This document shows, piece after piece, positions 38,808-45,874 of a stretch of DNA of 64,000 nucleotides; position 1 is the stretch's first letter, and each line of letters opens with the position of its first letter. A program made the position numbers and the translations under genes. This DNA is from Xenorhabdus griffiniae (lineage in GTDB: Bacteria; Pseudomonadota; Gammaproteobacteria; Enterobacterales; Enterobacteriaceae): NCBI RefSeq assembly GCF_037265215.1, contig NZ_CP147737.1, forward strand, positions 4,682,001 through 4,746,000, read 5' to 3'. The notes beneath the pieces are model-generated. The model was not told the origin of the DNA. It did not search any database and worked only from the letters and a program-made list of their open reading frames with translations.

Positions 38808-39326
38808 ATGCGTAACATAGCAATATTGGCTTTAGCGTCAATGGTTGTTCTCAGAACAACAGGGGCTTTAGCTAAAACTGCTGATACGGATCATATTCCT
38901 GAGGTTAACTCTTCCGCCGCATACCCATATTGTATGTCATATGGCTATAAGAGGAGCTTTAACCATCACCGAGACAGTCAATATAACTATAGTTATATCT
39001 TTGGTGGAATAGCGTTAACTGAACAGCAACGTGAACAGATGTGGAATTTAGTCAAAAAGCAGCATCAGTATGAGCAACCGCTGATTGATATGCGGGATGA
39101 ACATCGAAAGTTGAATGCGCTTTTGGCTGAAGAAGATTTTGATGAAGCTGAGGTTCGTTCGCAGCTTGAGAAAATAGCAGAAAAAAATGTTGCCCTGGGT
39201 GTAGAAATTGCGCGCATTAATAATCAGGTTTATCAACTGCTAACACCAAAGCAGAAAGCGCTATTAAAAAATCGTCTAAAACAAACGAATGTGGAATGTG
39301 AATGTGAAGCTCGAAAAGTGAATTGA
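38808..39326 (+). CDS. cpxP: Periplasmic Cpx-pathway inhibitor CpxP
   Basis: CpxP is a periplasmic chaperone-like protein that dampens CpxA. The 172-aa protein has an N-terminal signal peptide (about 1-22, ending ALA) and a helical body with the two diagnostic LTxxQ motifs, LTEQQ at 70-74 and LTPKQ at 145-149. GAGGAAATTT precedes the ATG. An additional Tyr/His-rich segment (about 40-64) sits before the first motif. It is followed by a rho-independent terminator and then the prophage, where E. coli has fieF. Confidence 0.93.
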   Translation: MRNIAILALASMVVLRTTGALAKTADTDHIPEVNSSAAYPYCMSYGYKRSFNHHRDSQYNYSYIFGGIALTEQQREQMWNLVKKQHQYEQPLIDMRDEHRKLNALLAEEDFDEAEVRSQLEKIAEKNVALGVEIARINNQVYQLLTPKQKALLKNRLKQTNVECECEARKVN

Positions 39327-39390
39327 TTTTTTTGTTATACAGTAGCATCAACAACGATTTTCCTTGCCATAGACACCATCCCTGTCTTTC

Positions 39391-39414
39391 AGCCCCGTTT
39401 CGGGGCTTTTTTTT
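39391..39414 (+). terminator. Rho-independent terminator of cpxP
   Basis: AGCCCCG (39391-39397) pairs with CGGGGCT (39401-39407) across TTT and is followed by a run of T residues to 39414. It is a textbook intrinsic terminator 65 bp past the cpxP stop. Confidence 0.92.
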
Positions 39415-39469
39415 ATCTGCCCTTTAATATAAATTCCCTTTAAAATCAAAGTGATAATTTTTTATTAAG

Positions 39470-39541
39470 CAACTGTAGATGATCTGAAATTTTCCAAGTG
39501 TGGACACTCGCGTGGACACTTTAGTTATCTACAGTTGCTTC
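39470..39541. repeat. Probable attL region: paired repeats beside the integrase gene
   Basis: Two direct GTGGACACT copies (about 39500-39508 and 39512-39520) are separated by CGC. They are flanked by a long-spaced inverted repeat, AAGCAACTGTAGAT on the left and its complement ending at about 39541. Direct repeats next to int are what integrase or Cox arm sites look like, so this is probably the left attachment region of the prophage. The core itself cannot be proved because attR is outside the window. Confidence 0.45.
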
Positions 39542-39547
39542 TGGCTA

Positions 39548-40516
39548 CTAGATTTCTATACCTTCACTTAATGGATTCAATGTGATTGCTAACTGCAAAT
39601 AATCGGGTGCCAAATGCGCATACGCCATCGTCTGTTGTATGTTGGCGTGCCCTAAGATTTGTTGCAGTGCGACAATGTTTCCACCTTTCATCACAAAGTG
39701 ACTCGCAAATGTATGACGCAGAACGTGAGTTGCCTGTCCTTCCGGTAAATCAGGTTTTATTGACCTCAATTTCACACGAAAGCTCGCATAATCAACGTCA
39801 AATAGCTCCCCTGATTTTTGTTTGATTTCCTTTTCTAATGTCTTGGAGATCGGGATTGTCCTTTGCTTACCATTTTTGGTTTTCAAAAATGTAACCCGAC
39901 CGTTTTTTACTTGGGCACTTTTCAGGGTTTCAGCTTCTCCCCATCGGGCGCCGGTACTGAGACATAACAGTGCAATTTTCTTTTCGTCACCGGAAAGAAC
40001 GGATAACAGCTTGTTGATCTCTTCTTTGGTTAAGAAGGTCATTTCAGGCTGTAGCTCTTTTAGCGGTGGTAATCCATTCAGAGGATTATCACCGCTAAAG
40101 ACTTCGAGCTTTTGCAATGTTGTGATCATTCCTGATAGACGGTACATATCCCGGTTTATCGTTGATGCTTTGATACCGTCAGCGAGGCGATTACTTCGGT
40201 GTTCCAGTAAAGCATGTTTATTGAGACGGTTTATAGATGGGTCATTGAGCAACTTGATTGTTTTTTCCAGTTGCCGCTTTTCTATCGTGCCGTTCTCCGC
40301 GGTTTGTCCGTGATACAGCCACCATAATTTAAGTAAATCGCTCAGATTTTGTCTGTTAGATGGTTTTCCCGGCTTTGGAGCATGAGCCAGTGTGTAACGT
40401 TCAAAAGCGACAGCTTCTGCTTTTTTATCAAATTTCCGCCTGATCCGATTTCCAGTTCGGCCAACAGGACGGATGTCCACCATATACCGACCATCATCGA
40501 GCTTTTTAATTGGCAT
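39548..40516 (-). CDS. int: P2-family tyrosine integrase
   Basis: The 322-aa protein has the N-terminal arm-binding segment MPIKKLDDGRYMVDIRPVGRTG, a SAM-like core-binding domain and a C-terminal catalytic domain. The first Arg is in STGARWGEAETL, the HxxR is HVLRHTFASH, and the Tyr nucleophile is in the LGHANIQQTMAYAHL region. It belongs with P2 integrases and faces the cpxP end, with the repressor gene behind it. It is the left boundary of the prophage. Confidence 0.93.
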   Translation of the reverse strand: MPIKKLDDGRYMVDIRPVGRTGNRIRRKFDKKAEAVAFERYTLAHAPKPGKPSNRQNLSDLLKLWWLYHGQTAENGTIEKRQLEKTIKLLNDPSINRLNKHALLEHRSNRLADGIKASTINRDMYRLSGMITTLQKLEVFSGDNPLNGLPPLKELQPEMTFLTKEEINKLLSVLSGDEKKIALLCLSTGARWGEAETLKSAQVKNGRVTFLKTKNGKQRTIPISKTLEKEIKQKSGELFDVDYASFRVKLRSIKPDLPEGQATHVLRHTFASHFVMKGGNIVALQQILGHANIQQTMAYAHLAPDYLQLAITLNPLSEGIEI

Positions 40517-40582
40517 AGTGAAGCTCTCCGATGTAACAAAGTGATTGTGTTTCTAACCAGTCAAGAAAGTCCTCATGTAGTG

Positions 40583-40876
40583 TTAGCCAGTTTTCCGGTC
40601 TAAGTGGTGTGACATTTTGTGTTCGGCACCATCAGGGGAGAGAGTCGGGCTAATTTGACCAGACTCAGGAGCCGTTTTATCGGTCATTAACCACAATGTG
40701 TATTTTTCGAATTTAGAGTGATGGGTTATTTGAAGAATTGTACTTAAACCCGGAGAAGAATGATCACCCTCGTAATTCTTAAGTGTGCTTAAAGGGATGT
40801 TTGTTAGTTCGCAAAATTTAATTTGTGTTAATCCTTCGGCCTTACGTATGGCTCGAATTTTTTGTGACATGTTCAT
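40583..40876 (-). CDS. C: P2 C-like phage repressor
   Basis: The 97-aa protein is a small helix-turn-helix protein (MSQKIRAIRKAEGLTQIKFCELTNIPLSTLKNYEGDHSSPGLSTI) of the same size as P2 C. It lies between int and cox, divergent from cox, the P2 switch arrangement. It should hold the lytic promoter off in the lysogen. There is no protease-like C-terminal domain, so it is probably not LexA-style cleavable. Confidence 0.85.
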   Translation of the reverse strand: MNMSQKIRAIRKAEGLTQIKFCELTNIPLSTLKNYEGDHSSPGLSTILQITHHSKFEKYTLWLMTDKTAPESGQISPTLSPDGAEHKMSHHLDRKTG

Positions 40877-41072
40877 TGTTGACAGGTTCCAAAACTGAGA
40901 CTAGAATCCTCGTAGGTTTTAAAAGCGAGACCTTTTGAGGCGCAAAAAACACTTAGAACAAGCCATGTAAGCAATTCTAAGCGTTTGAACTAAGCAGGGT
41001 AACAAATGAACCTGAAAAATACGAGATTCCTAGATTTGACCGCTGTTTAAAGTATAGAAAAGAAGGTGAAAA
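40877..41072. promoter_or_regulatory. Repressor/Cox divergent switch region
   Basis: This 196-bp gap between the C and cox starts contains AAAACTGAGAC and AAAAGCGAGAC in direct orientation about 30 bp apart, and a CTTAGAA...TTCTAAG inverted repeat near 40949-40982. These are candidate operator half-sites for the C repressor and Cox, by analogy with P2. Exact promoters were not resolved. Confidence 0.5.
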
Positions 41073-41375
41073 ATGTTAGAAAAGAATCCTGATGGTTACA
41101 TGCAAGTTTACTATCCGGTTGATGCAGTCCCTTATCAGAAGTTTGCTGACTTAATCGGCAAAACTCATGGTGCTGTTAAGGGGATGGTTGATAAGGGTAA
41201 GTTACCAACTGTTTTTTGGCAGAACCCTGATGTAAAAGAAATCGGTGGTATTCCTGCGAAAGTGCGCGGTGAGAACTGGGTTTATATCCCTGAGTTCAAC
41301 AGAGGAATGCGTGATGCGTTTTTGAACCGCCCAAAAGAACAGCGTGATGCGTGGCTGTTGTGGGTTGGATTGTAA
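41073..41375 (+). CDS. cox: Cox-like excisionase and repressor
   Basis: The 100-aa protein matches P2 Cox: the DAVPYQKFADLIGKTHGAVKGMVDKGKLP winged-helix segment, then NWVYIPEFNRGMRDAF and RPKEQRDAWLLWVGL. Cox directs excision with Int and represses the C promoter. It is divergent from C. The N-terminus is about ten residues longer than P2 Cox. An AGAAGGTGAAAA ribosome-binding site precedes the ATG. Confidence 0.9.
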   Translation: MLEKNPDGYMQVYYPVDAVPYQKFADLIGKTHGAVKGMVDKGKLPTVFWQNPDVKEIGGIPAKVRGENWVYIPEFNRGMRDAFLNRPKEQRDAWLLWVGL

Positions 41376-41409
41376 GGCTGAAATATTGACTCAACAGAGG
41401 GTAAAAAAA

Positions 41410-41745
41410 ATGAAACAACCAACATCCCTGAACTGTTCAAAACAGCAATTAGTCCTGATGTCGCGTCTGTATGATGTTTTTAATGATTTCAAAAACGAGG
41501 TGGCAATCACCCCTGAGTATATCCAGGACACGCTGGTGCAGTTTGCATATGTGTCACTCAAAAAATACTCAGAAATAACCCAAATCCCTTTTGTTACATG
41601 TCGCGCAATGGTCGCTGATGGTCGCATCATCACCAGACCGAAGAAAAGAGCTAAAGATATGATAGAAGTCAACATGATCGCTATGTTGATGGATGCATAT
41701 AACAACAGCCAAAAAAAATTATCTAACAGAGGTAATAAAAAATGA
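41410..41745 (+). CDS. Phage early protein with Cox-like C-terminus and duplicated N-terminus
   Basis: The 111-aa product from ATG 41410 (GAGGGTAAAAAAA upstream) has two parts. Residues 5-45 are nearly the same as the start of the next gene, and residues 46-110 (VSLKKYSEITQIPFVTCRAMVADGRIITRPKKRAKDM) resemble a small Cox-like DNA-binding domain. The DNA of the first part is a 123-bp direct repeat with the next gene. The function is probably regulatory. An upstream start at 41344 would overlap cox and lacks a good ribosome-binding site. Confidence 0.7.
   Translation: MKQPTSLNCSKQQLVLMSRLYDVFNDFKNEVAITPEYIQDTLVQFAYVSLKKYSEITQIPFVTCRAMVADGRIITRPKKRAKDMIEVNMIAMLMDAYNNSQKKLSNRGNKK
41422..41544 (+). 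repeat. 123-bp direct repeat, copy 1 (within early gene)
   Basis: By eye this copy differs from 41754-41876 at about 13 of 123 positions, with no gaps. Both copies are in the same frame at the start of adjacent genes, so the repeat arose by tandem duplication of a coding segment. Confidence 0.85.
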
Positions 41746-42215
41746 AAAACGCAACATCCCTAGAACGTTCAAAACAGCAATTAGCTCTGATGGCGCGTCT
41801 GTATGATGTTTTTGATGATGTCAAAAACGCGGTGGAAATCACCCCTGAGTATATCCAGGAAACACTGGTGCAGTTTATGCAAATGGCAACGGGAAATGAT
41901 TATCACGTTTCTCAGTCTGTGCGGGTTGGGTTTGGGAACGTGCAGACGCAATCTCAGCTGTTGGTTGATGCGGATAAGTTAAAGCAGGCTATCAATACGG
42001 CCAATATCAATGTACCGGAACCCGTGCGGGCGCCACTGGAGCTGAACCACACGTATTATGTTCCGGCGCTCTGCATGAGGGGTTCTATCACGGAAGAGCT
42101 TGAATGGTTTGAAGATGAATATGATTACATGAATTTAGATCGCGGCCTCATTCACCTCAACCGCAAATCCGCCGAAATTCATGCGCGAGCGTTAATGTCC
42201 CTGACCTCTAAATAA
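41742..42215 (+). CDS. Phage early hypothetical protein sharing its N-terminus with the previous gene
   Basis: The 157-aa protein starts with the same roughly 40-residue segment (SKQQLALMARLYDVFDDVKN...ITPEYIQETLVQF) as the gene before it, then has its own C-terminus with VGFGNVQTQSQLLVDADKLKQAI and a Tyr/Glu-rich region. AGAGGTAATAAAAA is just upstream of the ATG. Its start overlaps the previous stop by 4 bp. In P2 this position has gene B and orf78-type genes; no clear match to B is seen. Confidence 0.65.
   Translation: MKNATSLERSKQQLALMARLYDVFDDVKNAVEITPEYIQETLVQFMQMATGNDYHVSQSVRVGFGNVQTQSQLLVDADKLKQAINTANINVPEPVRAPLELNHTYYVPALCMRGSITEELEWFEDEYDYMNLDRGLIHLNRKSAEIHARALMSLTSK
41754..41876 (+). 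repeat. 123-bp direct repeat, copy 2
   Basis: This is the partner of 41422-41544 with about 89% identity counted by eye. Recombination between the two copies would delete the Cox-like domain of the first gene and fuse the two starts. Confidence 0.85.
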
Positions 42216-42254
42216 TAATATCAGTAAATGATTACCATAGAGGTAATAAAAAAA

Positions 42255-42491
42255 ATGCGAAATACTATTCCAACACCAGAGGAATTAAGCAAGGGGCGGA
42301 TTAAATTCGGATCGTTATTAATTCGCCCGTTACGTCCTAACGCCGTTTGCACGTTCACCCGTTATCAGGTCGGGGACAGTGAATATTGCTACGGTAAATT
42401 TGATTCCAAAGCGGAGGCGATTGATTTTTGTCAGCAGTTATATGAGGAACGGTTAGATGAACCAATTAACGAGAGTGCAACACAAATATAA
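42255..42491 (+). CDS. Phage early hypothetical protein
   Basis: The 78-aa product (MRNTIPTPEELSKGRIKFGSLLIRPLRPNAV...) has no recognised domain. The ATG at 42255 is chosen over the one at 42228: it follows the same GAGGTAATAAAAAAA ribosome-binding site that precedes the two upstream genes. The sequence ends with an acidic stretch. A small ORF in another frame overlaps its 3' end. Confidence 0.6.
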   Translation: MRNTIPTPEELSKGRIKFGSLLIRPLRPNAVCTFTRYQVGDSEYCYGKFDSKAEAIDFCQQLYEERLDEPINESATQI

Positions 42492-42627
42492 AATTTCTGG
42501 TGATGATTTTAATAAAAAAGTCACGAATAAACGCTGTGAAAAAGAACACCCATTGATGATGACGTTTGTCTCAATTGGTTTAGCGACAACCCTGTTAACC
42601 CCCGTTATTATCTCTATTGTGAGGTGA
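42457..42627 (+). CDS. Small single-pass membrane protein, overlapping
   Basis: This 56-codon ORF starts inside the 3' end of the preceding gene (35-bp overlap). It is a basic N-terminal half (HKYKISGDDFNKKVTNKRC) followed by a hydrophobic segment (about residues 36-55, FVSIGLATTLLTPVIISIV) near the C-terminus. The next gene starts 4 bp after its stop. Tight packing supports it as real; the function is unknown. Confidence 0.6.
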   Translation: MNQLTRVQHKYKISGDDFNKKVTNKRCEKEHPLMMTFVSIGLATTLLTPVIISIVR

Positions 42628-42631
42628 TGTT

Positions 42632-42982
42632 ATGGCGAATACGGAACCCTACCGCGCGGTATCGATGACGCTGGATGAAAAAATCGATGGATTAAATAAA
42701 TCCGCCGAATTGCGCGCAAAATATTTTTCTGATGATAACCGTGAATTAGCAGAAATGATTGAATATCTGCGTGACCGCACCAATAACCGCACTCGAAACA
42801 ATGAGCGACTGCTGCACTTGATTTTTCATTTGGCCGGATTTGATAAATCACGTTATGCCGTTAAGTTTCATCAATTAACTAATAATGAACAACGTGCTTT
42901 AATTCTAGCCATGAATCAATTAAAGGCCCTGGCATCAATATTACCGGATAAACTAGTGATGCCGGAATTAATTACACATTAA
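42632..42982 (+). CDS. Phage hypothetical protein, probably DUF5347-like
   Basis: The 116-aa mostly helical protein has TLDEKIDGLNKSAELRAKYF, YLRDRTNNRTRNNERLLHLIFHLAGFDKSRY and a C-terminal hydrophobic end. It resembles proteins with a DUF of this type from P2-like prophages in Xenorhabdus and Proteus; I recall it as DUF5347 but cannot confirm this. GAGGTGATGTT precedes the ATG. Confidence 0.6.
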   Translation: MANTEPYRAVSMTLDEKIDGLNKSAELRAKYFSDDNRELAEMIEYLRDRTNNRTRNNERLLHLIFHLAGFDKSRYAVKFHQLTNNEQRALILAMNQLKALASILPDKLVMPELITH

Positions 42983-43056
42983 TTTATAACCAACATTTTT
43001 ATTATTAATGCGTCAACCCGCAGGGGTTTTTATTACCTAAAAACAGGAAGAGAATA

Positions 43057-43251
43057 ATGGAAATAGAACAACTGATAAAAATAAACAGAGAGGATGAGCG
43101 TAAAAATTTAGCCACGCTCTCTGTTTCTCGTCTGGAAAAACTCGCCGCCCATATTCGGGCAAATAAATTGGATCATGCCGCATCAGCCGAATTGTTGATG
43201 AGTGAGGCTGAGAATATCGAGCGTCAGGCGCAGGAGTGGAATTATGTCTAG
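43057..43251 (+). CDS. DUF2732-like phage early protein
   Basis: This 64-aa helical protein (EIEQLIKINREDERKNLATLSVSRLEKLAAHIRANKLDHAASAELLMSEAENIERQAQEW) matches the size and look of the DUF2732 family found between cox and gene A in P2-like phages. It overlaps the zinc-finger gene that follows by 8 bp. The role is unknown. Confidence 0.7.
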   Translation: MEIEQLIKINREDERKNLATLSVSRLEKLAAHIRANKLDHAASAELLMSEAENIERQAQEWNYV

Positions 43252-43465
43252 AGAAATCGACCGCGCCTGTGAACGCACGGCCGAAATACTGGAACGCCGG
43301 ATAGCCGCGCATGTTAGCCGCCCAGTCGGGGTTTCTGCATTTAAATGTGAGGATTGCGGCGCACCTATTCCTAAAGAGCGGTGCAGGATTATTGCCGGTG
43401 TCACCCGCTGCGCAACCTGCCAGAGCGTTTTTGAACTGAAACAAAAACATTATCGGAGTGTGTGA
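43244..43465 (+). CDS. TraR/DksA-type C4 zinc-finger protein (P2 Orf82-like)
   Basis: The 73-aa protein from ATG 43244 has a helical N-terminal half and a zinc knot made by Cys35-X2-Cys38 and Cys56-X2-Cys59 in the surrounding CEDCGAPIPKERC...TRCATC. TraR/DksA proteins act on RNA polymerase, and P2 carries one in the same early position. The start overlaps the previous gene and the stop overlaps the next. Confidence 0.85.
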   Translation: MSREIDRACERTAEILERRIAAHVSRPVGVSAFKCEDCGAPIPKERCRIIAGVTRCATCQSVFELKQKHYRSV

Positions 43466-43737
43466 TGGAAAAAATTTACGTCATTAAAATCGAGACGGTA
43501 GGCGGTCATTTTTTTGATGATATCGTCTCGTCAAAAATAGTGTCTGGTTGGCCAGATGTGAATTATAACCCCGGCGATATTTTAATTATTCGCGAGCATT
43601 TCTATAAATGTTTCACGGGCAGAAATCTGCTGGCAAAAATAATCCGCGTTGAGAAATCCTCATCTTCTGTTTTATTACGGTTTGAGTGTATTAATCCGGC
43701 TGAATTTTTCTATCCGGAGGCTGACAATGGCCAATAA
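43465..43737 (+). CDS. Phage hypothetical protein, possible DUF3850/ASCH-like
   Basis: The 90-aa product has WPDVNYNPGDILIIREHFYKCFTGRNLLAKIIRVE, which resembles the YQVGDILvLREW...TGR core of the DUF3850 ASCH-like fold that binds nucleic acids. The match is weak and from memory. The ATG at 43465 follows GGAGTGTG; an in-frame GTG lies 3 bp earlier. It overlaps the dam gene by 11 bp. Confidence 0.5.
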   Translation: MEKIYVIKIETVGGHFFDDIVSSKIVSGWPDVNYNPGDILIIREHFYKCFTGRNLLAKIIRVEKSSSSVLLRFECINPAEFFYPEADNGQ

Positions 43738-44554
43738 AACTATTCTCAAATGGGCGGGTTCGAAATCTCGCATTATGGATAAACTACGGCCGCACCTACC
43801 CGCCGGTCAGCGACTGGTTGAACCGTTCGCCGGTTCCTGTGCCGTCATGATGAATACGGATTATCCCGCGTATCTGATTGCGGATATTAATGCAGATTTG
43901 ATTAATTTGTATCAGAGTATCAAATCTGACTGTGATCAGTTTACAAAAGAGGCGGCAAATTGGTTTGAATTTGTTTTGAATAAAAATGAATTTTATAAAC
44001 TGCGGGATGTTTTTAATTTCAGTGGTGAATTTTCTGATAATTTTGCTAATAAATTATCCCGTTCCAGTTTATTTTTAACATTAAATCGCCACTGCTTTAA
44101 TGGATTATGCCGCTATAACAGCGAGGGTGAATTTAATGTGCCATTTGGTCACTATAAAAAACCGTATTTCCCCGCTGCTGAAATCTGGGCGTTTGCCGAA
44201 AAAGCCGCGATCGCCGAAATTGTGCATCTGGAATGGCAGGATACATTAACCCTCGTTGATTACGGTGACGTGGTTTATTGCGATCCGCCGTATCTGACCA
44301 ACGAGGGTGCATTCACCCAATATTATCAATCCAATTTCAATCATGCCGATCATGAAGCATTAGCCGTTGATTTGTACACGCTCAATACGCATCTCGGTGT
44401 CCCCGTCACCGTGTCTAACTCGATTGTCGCCAAAGAACTGTATGCCGATCTGAGCTTTACTATCCATGAAATCGACGCCCCGCGCACGATTGCCGCCAAT
44501 GGCAACCGTCAGCCTGCGAAAGAGATTATTGCGGTATTGGAGGGGGCGTCATGA
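43727..44554 (+). CDS. dam: Dam-family DNA adenine methyltransferase
   Basis: The 275-aa enzyme has the D12 class layout: AGSKSRIMDKLRPHLP near the start, the SAM-binding VEPFAGSCAV (31-40) and the catalytic DPPY at 186-189, with CRYNSEGEFNVPFGHYKKP between. GATC is the usual target of this group, not proven here. The ATG at 43727 is chosen because MANKTILKWAG is the family start. It overlaps the next gene by the four bases ATGA, so the two are expressed together. Confidence 0.92.
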   Translation: MANKTILKWAGSKSRIMDKLRPHLPAGQRLVEPFAGSCAVMMNTDYPAYLIADINADLINLYQSIKSDCDQFTKEAANWFEFVLNKNEFYKLRDVFNFSGEFSDNFANKLSRSSLFLTLNRHCFNGLCRYNSEGEFNVPFGHYKKPYFPAAEIWAFAEKAAIAEIVHLEWQDTLTLVDYGDVVYCDPPYLTNEGAFTQYYQSNFNHADHEALAVDLYTLNTHLGVPVTVSNSIVAKELYADLSFTIHEIDAPRTIAANGNRQPAKEIIAVLEGAS

Positions 44555-45558
44555 TTGATAGCCGTTGTCATGCTGAAAATACTATCAATGTGATTACTGT
44601 TTCCGGTGGAAAAGATTCGCTGGCGCAATGGCTGCTGGCAATTGAGAACGGTGTCAATCACATTGTCGTGTTTGCCGATACCGGCCATGAACACCCGCAA
44701 ACAATGAAATATCTGGATTATCTGGAAAATAAACTGGGGAAAATTCGGCGTGTGTCGGCTGATTTCGCCACCCAAATTAAAAATAAGCGCCAGTTCATTA
44801 AAACGCATTGGCCTGTCCGTCTGGTCACAGAATGTGGCATGACAGAGGCGCAGGCGGAAAAACGCATCATTGCCGCACTCAAGGTCTTGTTTCCGACGGA
44901 TAATCCATTTCTTGATCTGTGCATGTTAAAAGGGCGCTTCCCCTCCACAAAAGCCCGGTTCTGTACGTTCGAACTTAAGCATAAGCCGGTTGCTGAGCAG
45001 GTGGTTGCACCTTTGTTATTACAATTTGATGAAGTAGTTCTGTGGCAGGGCGTCAGGGCGCAGGAATCACCCGCGCGCGCCGCTTTACCGGAATGGGAAT
45101 CCGATATCGATGATACCGCTGGGCTATCCGTTTACCGCCCTATTCTGTCATGGACGCATGAACAGGTTTTCGCATTGGCAAAAAAACACGGTATCAAGCC
45201 CAATCCATTGTATCAGCAGGGTTGTTCCCGTGTGGGCTGCATGCCCTGTATTCACGCCCGCAAATCTGAACTGGCCGAAATATTTGCCCGTTTCCCCGGT
45301 GAAATCGCCCGCGTTGCCCGCTGGGAGCGCATGGTTGCTGCCTGCTCTCGCCGAGGTAATTCGACATTCTTTCCTTCTCAACAAGACCCTATGAAACGAG
45401 AGCGCCGTATTGAGTGTGTGACGTTGGAATCTCACGGTATTGAAACTTATCGCGACTGGGCTATGACGGTCAGGGGGGGCGTCAGTTTGATTTATTGGCC
45501 GAAGAAAATTCACAGCAGGCATGTAGCTCAGTGTATGCAGGAGTTTGCGAATGAATGA
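44551..45558 (+). CDS. PAPS-reductase-family protein with Fe-S cysteines (DndC-like layout)
   Basis: The 335-aa protein has the ATP pyrophosphatase P-loop VSGGKDS (17-23), the FADTGHEHP segment, and cysteines at 138 (RFCTFELK), 225, 230 and 233 (CSRVGCMPC). This is the layout of [4Fe-4S] PAPS reductases and DndC. It probably activates a substrate with ATP and reduces or thiolates it. Its partner is the Dam gene, overlapping by 4 bp. Such proteins occur in P2-like phages, but the substrate is unknown. DNA or nucleotide modification is inference. Confidence 0.78.
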   Translation: MIDSRCHAENTINVITVSGGKDSLAQWLLAIENGVNHIVVFADTGHEHPQTMKYLDYLENKLGKIRRVSADFATQIKNKRQFIKTHWPVRLVTECGMTEAQAEKRIIAALKVLFPTDNPFLDLCMLKGRFPSTKARFCTFELKHKPVAEQVVAPLLLQFDEVVLWQGVRAQESPARAALPEWESDIDDTAGLSVYRPILSWTHEQVFALAKKHGIKPNPLYQQGCSRVGCMPCIHARKSELAEIFARFPGEIARVARWERMVAACSRRGNSTFFPSQQDPMKRERRIECVTLESHGIETYRDWAMTVRGGVSLIYWPKKIHSRHVAQCMQEFANE

Positions 45559-45874
45559 ATCTATTATTCTTGATCCTAAAAACGGCGTTTATATCACTGG
45601 TACCCGTTTTGCGGTTGTTGTTCATGAGAAACATCCCGGTAAACTGGCGTTGTTGCAATTCAACACGTATGACGGCATTTACTCGCTGGTCGACTGGCAT
45701 GACAGTGACGTGTCACTGGTCGCTGCATTGGTGAGCCTGCATATCTCCTATATCCGCCACAAAATGCACTCGGTGACAGAATATCTGGCTGCGGTTGAAA
45801 CCATCGCCAAACGCTGTCAGACCGCACTGAATTTGCTGAACCCGGAAACTTACGGCGGTGTGGTGACATGTTAA
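45551..45874 (+). CDS. Phage hypothetical protein upstream of gene A
   Basis: The 107-aa protein starts MNESIILDPKNGVYITGTRFAVVVHE and ends with an amphipathic helix-rich stretch (SYIRHKMHSVTEYLAAVETIAKRCQTALNLLNPETYGG). Its start overlaps the previous stop and its end overlaps the replication gene by 7 bp, so it is embedded in the early operon. No family recognised. Confidence 0.65.
   Translation: MNESIILDPKNGVYITGTRFAVVVHEKHPGKLALLQFNTYDGIYSLVDWHDSDVSLVAALVSLHISYIRHKMHSVTEYLAAVETIAKRCQTALNLLNPETYGGVVTC

Noticed and set aside
39470..39541. Possible CRISPR-like repeat
   Set aside because: Only two copies of a 9-base unit with a 3-base gap; no array, no spacers and no cas genes in the window.
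41344..41409. Upstream start for the second early gene
   Set aside because: It would overlap the end of cox and lacks a ribosome-binding site, whereas ATG 41410 has the same GAGG-poly(A) signal as its neighbours.
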